Assembly (NCBI GenBank): GCA_037140715.1
Contig: JBAXDX010000017.1
Coordinates: 1-40,256 of the forward strand
From: JAUZPB01 sp037140715
GTDB lineage: Bacteria > Bacteroidota > Ignavibacteria > Ignavibacteriales > SURF-24
Length of the DNA: 40,256 nucleotides
Reading direction: 5' to 3'
In this document: positions 34,101 to 40,256 of the stretch, piece after piece
Numbering within the stretch: the stretch's first letter is position 1
How the letters are laid out: each line of letters opens with the position of its first letter
Notes under the pieces: model-generated
Databases searched by the model: none
Told to the model about the DNA's origin: nothing
The model's input: the letters and a program-made list of their open reading frames with translations, nothing else
Translations under genes and position numbers: made by a program

Positions 34101-34891
34101 GTTTCTTAGAGAAAATTTTACAGTCCAAAAGCCAGGAAGTCCATGACCTTCGCACGCAATATACTATCGATGACTACAGCGATTCGTTTTTCTTTGATCA
34201 GAAACCTCTCAGCCTGATTCATGAACTTCAGCATGATAAGAACCTTTCACTTATTGCCGAGATTAAAAAGGCAAGCCCTTCAAAGGGAATTTTAATCGAA
34301 AACTTCGACCATATTAAAATCGCCCTGACTTATTTTGAAAATAAGGTTAATGCTATTTCTGTCCTGACCGATAAGGATTTCTTCATGGGCGATATCAGAT
34401 ATCTTGAAGAAATTGCCAGAATAAAAACAAAACCGGTTCTAAGAAAAGATTTTATAATCGATGTTATTCAGGTATATGAAGCCAAGGCTGCCGGCGCAGA
34501 TGCAATCCTACTTATCGCCGAAGCTTTAAGCAGATATCATCTTAAAGAGCTTTCGCTTGTTGCCGAAGATATAGGACTCGAAGTTCTGGTTGAAGTGCAT
34601 TCCAAAGAACAACTTGATAAGATTGACTTCCGCGTGAATAACCTGATAGGAATCAATAACCGTAACCTTGAAACATTTGAACCCGATATTAACACAACAG
34701 TTGAAATAGCAAAGCTCCTGCCTGAGAACGTTGTAATTGTTTCTGAAAGCGGAATAAGCTCTAAGGAACATATTGATATAATTAAGAAAGCCGGCGTACA
34801 CGGAGTCCTGGCCGGCGAGTATTTCATGAGAGCGGAAAATATCAGAGAAAGCCTCAGGCAATTCAGAAAATGGTGTAGTGTTGAAGGTTAA
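34097..34891 (+). CDS. trpC: Indole-3-glycerol phosphate synthase
   Basis: 264 residues, a TIM barrel. It closes the indole ring of CdRP to give indole-3-glycerol phosphate. Conserved segments are LIAEIKKASPSKG (about 53-65, catalytic Glu and Lys), VLRKDFIID (about 114-122), EVLVEVHS (about 158-165), NLIGINNRNLETF (about 180-192), and SESGISSKEHI near the end. It overlaps trpF by 14 nt. Here trpC and trpF are separate genes rather than the fusion seen in enteric bacteria. Confidence 0.97.
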   Translation: MSFLEKILQSKSQEVHDLRTQYTIDDYSDSFFFDQKPLSLIHELQHDKNLSLIAEIKKASPSKGILIENFDHIKIALTYFENKVNAISVLTDKDFFMGDIRYLEEIARIKTKPVLRKDFIIDVIQVYEAKAAGADAILLIAEALSRYHLKELSLVAEDIGLEVLVEVHSKEQLDKIDFRVNNLIGINNRNLETFEPDINTTVEIAKLLPENVVIVSESGISSKEHIDIIKKAGVHGVLAGEYFMRAENIRESLRQFRKWCSVEG

Positions 34892-35495
34892 GGTTTGCGG
34901 TATAACTAATCTTCAGGATGCATTGCTGTGCGAGGTTAGCGGCGCTGATATGCTCGGTTTTGTTTTTTATGGGGAAAGCGCTCGTGCCGTAAGCGTGGAT
35001 GCAGTCAGGTCTATTATAAAAAAACTCTCACCATTCACCGCCAGAGTCGGAGTTTTTGTAAATGAACCGGCGGAGAAAATAAATACTATCGCTGGTGAAC
35101 TCGGTCTGACTGCCGTTCAGCTTCATGGAGATGAACAGCAGGAGATTATCTCAGAAATTAAATTCCCCGTAATTAAAAGTTTCCGCATATCAGATAACTT
35201 TGACTTTGAAGAACTCAATAAATTCAGCGGCATCTGGCCCCTGCTCGATACTTACACAAAAAAGTCTTATGGCGGAACAGGAAAGTCCTTTAACTGGGAT
35301 GCAATCCCCGAAAGCATACGGGACGGCATCCTGCTTGCCGGCGGCGTATCAGCCACAAATATTGAATATATCTATAAGCATATAATGCCTCTCGGTGTTG
35401 ATTTATCATCATCGCTTGAAAACTCGCCCGGTAAAAAGGACTATAACAAGGTAACCGGATTTTTTAGAATCATAAACGAATTAAGAAATAAATAA
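34878..35495 (+). CDS. trpF: Phosphoribosylanthranilate isomerase
   Basis: 205 residues, a small TIM barrel. It isomerises PRA to CdRP. The catalytic Cys lies in KVKVCGITNLQDA (about residue 7) and the general acid Asp in LLDTYTKKSYGGTGKSF (about 125-140); the C-terminal phosphate-binding LAGGVSATN and GVDLSSSLE are present. Start is GTG at 34878 or TTG at 34881, both inside the end of trpC; sequence alone does not decide between them. Confidence 0.95.
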   Translation: MLKVKVCGITNLQDALLCEVSGADMLGFVFYGESARAVSVDAVRSIIKKLSPFTARVGVFVNEPAEKINTIAGELGLTAVQLHGDEQQEIISEIKFPVIKSFRISDNFDFEELNKFSGIWPLLDTYTKKSYGGTGKSFNWDAIPESIRDGILLAGGVSATNIEYIYKHIMPLGVDLSSSLENSPGKKDYNKVTGFFRIINELRNK

Positions 35496-35501
35496 AGCAA
35501 A

Positions 35502-36707
35502 ATGCAGACAATGAAAGATTATGCCTGTCCGGATAATAATGGCAGATATGGAGAGTATGGCGGAAAGTTTGTACCGGAAATTTTAATCCCTGCACTAAAA
35601 GAACTGGAAAAACTTTATAACGCAGTTAAGTCAGACGAAAGCTTCGTTAAAGAATTATTTGAACTCCAGAAGAATTATAACGGCAGGGAAACTCCGCTGA
35701 CCTTTGCCGACAGGCTTACTAAGTATTACGGCAAAGCAAAGATATATCTTAAACGCGAAGACCTGTGCCACACAGGAGCGCATAAACTTAACAACGCGCT
35801 TGGGCAGGTTCTTCTGGCAAAGCGTCTTGGCAAGAAAAGAATTATTGCCGAGACCGGTGCCGGTCAGCATGGCGTGGCTGTTGCAACAGTCTGCGCCAGG
35901 TTCGGACTTGAATGTACCGTCTATATGGGTGAGGTTGATATAGAGCGTCAAAACCTGAATGTCTTCCGCATGAAATTGCTTGGCGCCATGGTTAAGCCCG
36001 TCTCTTCCGGCAGCAGAACGCTTAAGGATGCAACAAATGAAGCCATACGCGACTGGGTTGCGAACGTAAGCGATACGCATTATATCATCGGCTCGGTAGT
36101 TGGTCCTCATCCATATCCAATGATTGTGCGCGACTTTCAGTCTGTTATCGGAACTGAAACGCGAAAGCAAATTATCGAGGCTGAAAACAGACTGCCTGAT
36201 TATATCATCGCTTGCGTTGGCGGCGGCAGCAATGCCATTGGCATGTTTTATCCGTTTATTCAAACTAATGTTAAACTGACCGGAATTGAAGCCGCCGGAT
36301 ACGGACTCGATACTAATATGCACTGCGCTTCTCTGACTCTTGGCAAAGCCGGAATATTCCAGGGAATGAAAACTTATCTGCTCCAGGATAAGGATGGTCA
36401 GGTTAGTGAAGTACATTCCATTTCAGCGGGACTCGATTATCCCGGCGTGGGACCCGAACACAGCTACCTCAAAGACACAGACAGGGTTGACTATAAGTCC
36501 GTTACTGATGATGAAGCCTTAAAAGCTACCGTCAGACTCTCCCGTCTCGAAGGAATACTGCCTGCTCTCGAAAGCGCACATGCGGTTGCTTACCTCGAAA
36601 GCCTGATGCCCAAGACCGCACCGGACGAAATTGTTGTGGTAAACTTAAGCGGAAGGGGCGATAAGGACCTTAACACGATTATTAAAAATATCGGGAATGA
36701 CTTATAA
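35502..36707 (+). CDS. trpB: Tryptophan synthase beta chain
   Basis: 401 residues, PLP-dependent. It joins indole (channelled from TrpA) to serine. The PLP-binding Lys lies in HTGAHKLNNALGQ (about 90-102), the substrate loop in ETGAGQHGVA (about 116-125), the phosphate-binding loop in CVGGGSNAIGMF (about 238-249), and the cation-site and C-terminal segments (GLDYPGVGPEHS, NLSGRGDKDL) are intact. It is the canonical TrpB1 type that pairs with TrpA. Two in-frame ATGs (35502, 35511) are possible starts. It overlaps trpA by 1 nt. Confidence 0.97.
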   Translation: MQTMKDYACPDNNGRYGEYGGKFVPEILIPALKELEKLYNAVKSDESFVKELFELQKNYNGRETPLTFADRLTKYYGKAKIYLKREDLCHTGAHKLNNALGQVLLAKRLGKKRIIAETGAGQHGVAVATVCARFGLECTVYMGEVDIERQNLNVFRMKLLGAMVKPVSSGSRTLKDATNEAIRDWVANVSDTHYIIGSVVGPHPYPMIVRDFQSVIGTETRKQIIEAENRLPDYIIACVGGGSNAIGMFYPFIQTNVKLTGIEAAGYGLDTNMHCASLTLGKAGIFQGMKTYLLQDKDGQVSEVHSISAGLDYPGVGPEHSYLKDTDRVDYKSVTDDEALKATVRLSRLEGILPALESAHAVAYLESLMPKTAPDEIVVVNLSGRGDKDLNTIIKNIGNDL

Positions 36708-37507
36708 TGAACATAGCTGATTATATCGATGGGATTAATAAAAAAGATGAGAAGGTATTATCAATATTTCTGACAGCCGGATTCCCGGATAAAGAAAACT
36801 TCGCGGAGCTTGCACTAGGAGTTCTTGAAGCCGGAGCTGATATGCTTGAAATTGGATTTCCCTTCAGCGACCCGCTTGCCGATGGTCCGGTTATACAGTA
36901 TTCATCCCACCAGGCTATTGCCAACGGGGTAAACCTTTCTACGGTTTTTGAATATATTAAGATAATTAAAGCAGAAACCGCGAAACCTCTTATACTAATG
37001 GGCTATGCCAACCCTGTACTTAATTATGGTGTAAGTAAATTTTTAAAGAAAGCAAAATCCGCAGGTGCCAACGGACTGATTATTCCCGATGTGCCACTTG
37101 AAGAGTATGACGCATTTTTCGGCGCAGACCAGTCCCTGACTGAAATCATAATGCTGACTGTCCCTTCTTCATCTGAAGAAAGAATAAAAAAAATTGACGC
37201 AAAAAGCAGGGGCTTCCTGTATTGTGTAAGCGTAAACGGCGTTACAGGAGAAAGACAGGGTTTTAATGAGGCGGCAATTGAATCTATCCGCAAAACTTAT
37301 GAACTGGTAAATAATAAAATGCTCATCGGCTTCGGTATTTCCAATGCGGACAGCATAAAAGCAGTATCACCTTACTGCGATGGAGTGATAATCGGAAGCG
37401 CAGTTATTAAGAAACTGACAGAATTAACTAAACAAGGAAACAATTATTCAGCAGTTTTTGATTTTATAAGGGAAATGAAACAGGCCTGCTCAGGAAAACT
37501 AAGTTAA
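36707..37507 (+). CDS. trpA: Tryptophan synthase alpha chain
   Basis: 266 residues, a TIM barrel. It cleaves indole-3-glycerol phosphate to indole and glyceraldehyde-3-phosphate. Both catalytic residues are present in MLEIGFPFSDPLADGPVIQ (Glu about 49, Asp about 60). LIIPDVPLEE, YCVSVNGVTG and GFGISNADS are the usual barrel segments. It is the last gene of the trp operon; no terminator is evident in the 135 bp that follow. Confidence 0.97.
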   Translation: MNIADYIDGINKKDEKVLSIFLTAGFPDKENFAELALGVLEAGADMLEIGFPFSDPLADGPVIQYSSHQAIANGVNLSTVFEYIKIIKAETAKPLILMGYANPVLNYGVSKFLKKAKSAGANGLIIPDVPLEEYDAFFGADQSLTEIIMLTVPSSSEERIKKIDAKSRGFLYCVSVNGVTGERQGFNEAAIESIRKTYELVNNKMLIGFGISNADSIKAVSPYCDGVIIGSAVIKKLTELTKQGNNYSAVFDFIREMKQACSGKLS

Positions 37508-37642
37508 AGCAGAAACTATTATATGTTTGTACGCCCTGATATTATATTGAGTAATGTAAATTCAAAAAAAAAATGCTATATTTTGTCTGTTGATTTATTC
37601 CGCAGAGTTATTAAAATTAACCACAAAGATTAAAAAGCTTAT

Positions 37643-40256
37643 ATGAATTCAGAAAAAGAAATCTCCCTCATCATGGAAATGGACAATATAACTTCCATTC
37701 TGCTTAAGGCTACCAGCATTAAAAACCTTAAAAGTGAAGCTGGAACTATTATTAATTCAATATTAAAAGCCGGTACTTTCGGGCTTTTTCTGTTTGATAA
37801 AAAGAAACAACAAATTTTGGAAGTTTTTGAAGAGAACGAATCCACCCGGGATCTCATAAATTTCAATAGCGATCTGGCTGAAGCCTTTAATACCGGTAAA
37901 ATAATCGAAACTAAAGATGCCCCTGCATCTCTCTATATACCTTTTGAATATAATGATGATACTTCGGGAGTGCTTTCTTTGCATAGTACAGGCAGCAGCA
38001 TTACTGAAAATCAGATTAAAAAACTGCTCTTTACTGCAAAAATAGCCATAATGGTCTGGCAAAATATTATCAGTCTTAATAAAAGACTGGAAACGGAAGA
38101 AAACCTCAGACTTTATGACCGTGCGCTAATGGCAAACAGGAACGGTATTATCATTACTGATTACAGACAGACGGATAATCCGATAATATTTGTCAACCAC
38201 GCTTTTGAAAATATTACAGGCTATAAAGCTGAGGAGGTTATTGGCTCCAATCTTAGTTTCCTTCAGAAATATGATAATGACAAGCGGTCGCTTGAAGCCC
38301 TGAGAACCGCGATAAAAGAAGAAAAAGAGAGCACAATAATACTGGAGGATATCAGAAAGAGTGGCGAAGTTCTCTATAATGAGCTTACAGTATCTCCGAT
38401 GCAGGACGAAAAAGGCATAACTACACATTATATATGCATTCAAAATGACATAACTCAACGCGTCAAGTTTGAAAACCAGTTGAAAGAAGCTTCCATAAGA
38501 ATCGGCTCTCTGGTTCTTAATATGCAGTCCGGTATTCTGATTGAAGATGAAAACAGAAGAATAGTAATAACCAATAAGGAATTTTGCGTAACCTTTGGAA
38601 TTCCGTTCGAGCCTGAAGATATGGTTGGTTTTGACTGTAGCCAGTCAGCCGAACAGACAAAATCTTTGTTTGCTGAACCTGAAGAGTTTGTCCGCAGAAT
38701 TACAGAAATTCTTAATGACAGGAAGCTTGTAAAAGGAGAAGAACTCTGGCTTCAGGACGGCAGAATACTTGAACGCGATTATATCCCGATTTTTATTTCA
38801 ACGATTTACCGCGGACACTTTTGGCAGTACAGGGATATTACACTGCGCAAAACACACGAAGAAGAAATCAAACGGTTAAAACAGTTCTATCAGCAAATAT
38901 TAAATGACCTGCCTGGTCAGGTTGCCGTCTATAATAAGGAATTTCAATATATCTTTGTTAATCCTGCCAGTATACAGGATGCTGTATTGAGAGAATGGGT
39001 AATCGGCAGGGATGATTCTGACCTCTGCAAACGCCGTGGATACGACCCTGCTATCGCCGAACAGCGCAAGGATAATCTTAAGCTGGCTATGACATCCAAG
39101 AAACCATTCAGCTTTGATGAAATTATAACAAATAAAAATGAAGATCCAAAATATTATTACAGAACTATCAGCCCTATAATTGATTCCAACGGCGAGGTTA
39201 CAAGGCTTCTCGGTTATGGTCTTGAAATTACCGAACTTAAAATAGCGCAGGAAGAGCTGATGAAGGCAAAGCTTCTTGCAGAAGAATCTACTAAAGCAAA
39301 AGGACTGTTCCTTGCCAATATGAGTCATGAAATCAGAACACCGATGAACGCTATACTCGGCTTTTCTGAAATTTTGAAACGCAGACTGGATGATGAAGTT
39401 TCGCACAGCTATCTGTCAGCGATCATGAGAAGCGGGCAGAGTCTTCTGTCTCTGATAAATGACATTCTGGACTTGTCAAAAATTGAAGCCGGTAAGGTTG
39501 AAATAAAAAATGAACCTGCTAACCTTTTCAGCCTCTTCAATGAAATAAAGATGATTTACTCTGTAATATTGAATGATAAAGGTGTGAGTTTTAATGTTGA
39601 TATCGACCCCTCAATGCCAACAGGACTTCTTATCGATGAATTCCGGCTAAAACAGGTTATTCTGAATCTCGTCAGCAATGCTATAAAATTTACTGCCTCA
39701 GGTAGTGTAAATATTATCGTTACGGCAGAGATTAATGAATTATGCAAACTGACTGTAGAAGTCAGAGATACAGGTATCGGGATTCCTAAAGAACAACATG
39801 ACAAAATATTTGAATCTTTTACACAGCAGAAAGGTCAGAGCACAAGTAAATATGGAGGTACGGGGCTTGGTCTTACAATTTCAAAAAAACTTGTCGAGCT
39901 TATGGGCGGCCGCATCGTTCTGGAAAGTAATCCCGGCGAGGGAACTTCGTTCAGGGTTATCATTTCTGATATTGAGATTATAGAAAATAATGATACAGAT
40001 ATTCTGGAAAGCATTGAGGACTATGACTCTATTGTATTTGAGAAGGCAAAAGTGCTGATAGTTGAGGATACAGAAACAAACATAAGAGTGCTAAGCGAAT
40101 TTTTAAAAATGGAGAACATCGAAACAATTGAAGCCTCAGACGGTATGGAGGCAATTGCCAAAGCTGAAAGAACCAGACCGGATTTGATACTCATGGATAT
40201 TCAAATGCCCGTAATGGACGGCTGGGAAATGCTTGACATTATCAATAAATCTCAGC
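37643..40256 (+). CDS. Hybrid sensor histidine kinase with LOV-like PAS, truncated by the window end
   Basis: The open frame from ATG 37643 runs past the right edge (at least 871 residues). Domains: a GAF-like N-terminus (about 1-150); a LOV-like PAS (about 154-272) with ITDYRQTDNPIIFVNHAFE and GSNLSFLQK; two more PAS domains (about 278-402 and 412-532); HisKA with H562 (NMSHEIRTPMN); HATPase_c (about 669-772, NLVSNAIKF, DTGIGIP, GGTGLGLTISK); and a receiver with D852 (LMDIQMPVMDG). No membrane segment is seen, so it is cytoplasmic. In photoactive LOV domains the motif is GxNCRFLQ; here L204 replaces the flavin-binding Cys. The receiver continues beyond the window. Confidence 0.93.
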   Translation, partial: MNSEKEISLIMEMDNITSILLKATSIKNLKSEAGTIINSILKAGTFGLFLFDKKKQQILEVFEENESTRDLINFNSDLAEAFNTGKIIETKDAPASLYIPFEYNDDTSGVLSLHSTGSSITENQIKKLLFTAKIAIMVWQNIISLNKRLETEENLRLYDRALMANRNGIIITDYRQTDNPIIFVNHAFENITGYKAEEVIGSNLSFLQKYDNDKRSLEALRTAIKEEKESTIILEDIRKSGEVLYNELTVSPMQDEKGITTHYICIQNDITQRVKFENQLKEASIRIGSLVLNMQSGILIEDENRRIVITNKEFCVTFGIPFEPEDMVGFDCSQSAEQTKSLFAEPEEFVRRITEILNDRKLVKGEELWLQDGRILERDYIPIFISTIYRGHFWQYRDITLRKTHEEEIKRLKQFYQQILNDLPGQVAVYNKEFQYIFVNPASIQDAVLREWVIGRDDSDLCKRRGYDPAIAEQRKDNLKLAMTSKKPFSFDEIITNKNEDPKYYYRTISPIIDSNGEVTRLLGYGLEITELKIAQEELMKAKLLAEESTKAKGLFLANMSHEIRTPMNAILGFSEILKRRLDDEVSHSYLSAIMRSGQSLLSLINDILDLSKIEAGKVEIKNEPANLFSLFNEIKMIYSVILNDKGVSFNVDIDPSMPTGLLIDEFRLKQVILNLVSNAIKFTASGSVNIIVTAEINELCKLTVEVRDTGIGIPKEQHDKIFESFTQQKGQSTSKYGGTGLGLTISKKLVELMGGRIVLESNPGEGTSFRVIISDIEIIENNDTDILESIEDYDSIVFEKAKVLIVEDTETNIRVLSEFLKMENIETIEASDGMEAIAKAERTRPDLILMDIQMPVMDGWEMLDIINKSQ

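Noticed and set aside
35655..36416. 253-codon minus-strand frame inside trpB
   Set aside because: It is antisense to a fully conserved trpB and shows no family resemblance.

Overview
ORGANISM. The window looks like a chromosomal segment from the Bacteroidota/Chlorobi side of the tree, most likely an Ignavibacteria-type organism. Base composition is moderately AT-rich. There is a TonB-dependent receptor with a carboxypeptidase-regulatory-like N-terminal domain, a very large beta-propeller/Y_Y_Y sensor kinase, a FeoA-FeoB fusion, ECF sigma/anti-sigma pairs and a compact trpEGDCFBA operon. This placement is inferred from gene content; no rRNA or tRNA gene was seen.

LAYOUT. 1-2.35 kb: repeat-rich accessory segment holding a HEPN/MNT toxin-antitoxin-like pair between two near-identical ~157-bp direct repeats, with arrays of a 21-bp palindromic unit outside them, then an IS3-OrfA-like remnant. 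2.37-4.54 kb: envelope-stress module (Spy/CpxP-like protein, divergent from an ECF sigma, a putative anti-sigma and a second Spy-like protein). 4.66-12.08 kb (minus strand): a 2105-residue membrane sensor kinase followed 9 bp later by a receiver-kinase protein. 12.35-17.47 kb: iron uptake, with FeoAB, a 52-residue FeoB-associated cysteine-rich protein, and a convergent TonB-dependent receptor. 17.6-21.2 kb: second accessory segment. It has an uninterrupted array of 34 diverged 21-nt units, a conserved tail, an MvaI/BcnI-type restriction-modification pair, a probably broken hypothetical gene, and then three more array units with the same tail. 21.6-30.85 kb: housekeeping and regulation (MlaF-like ATPase, RadA, RRM protein, epimerase, glycosyl-hydrolase-like protein, hemerythrin, ECF sigma/RskA, a small acidic protein, exported beta-carbonic anhydrase). 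30.85-37.5 kb: promoter, structured leader and the complete tryptophan operon. 37.64 kb to the end: hybrid histidine kinase with a LOV-like PAS domain lacking the photoactive cysteine, cut by the window edge.

HOW IT FITS TOGETHER. The backbone genes form ordinary units: iron(II) import, envelope stress response, tryptophan synthesis, and signal transduction by two large sensor kinases. The striking feature is that both defence-type modules (HEPN/MNT and restriction-modification) are bracketed by direct-repeat blocks of the same architecture: a 21-nt-period array followed by a shared tail. The two arrays have unrelated sequences but the same 21-nt period, which equals two turns of B-DNA as well as seven codons. 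This may be a repeat-based capture or exchange system for defence cargo, or a pair of recombination hot spots. The sequence shows the architecture; the mechanism is inference.
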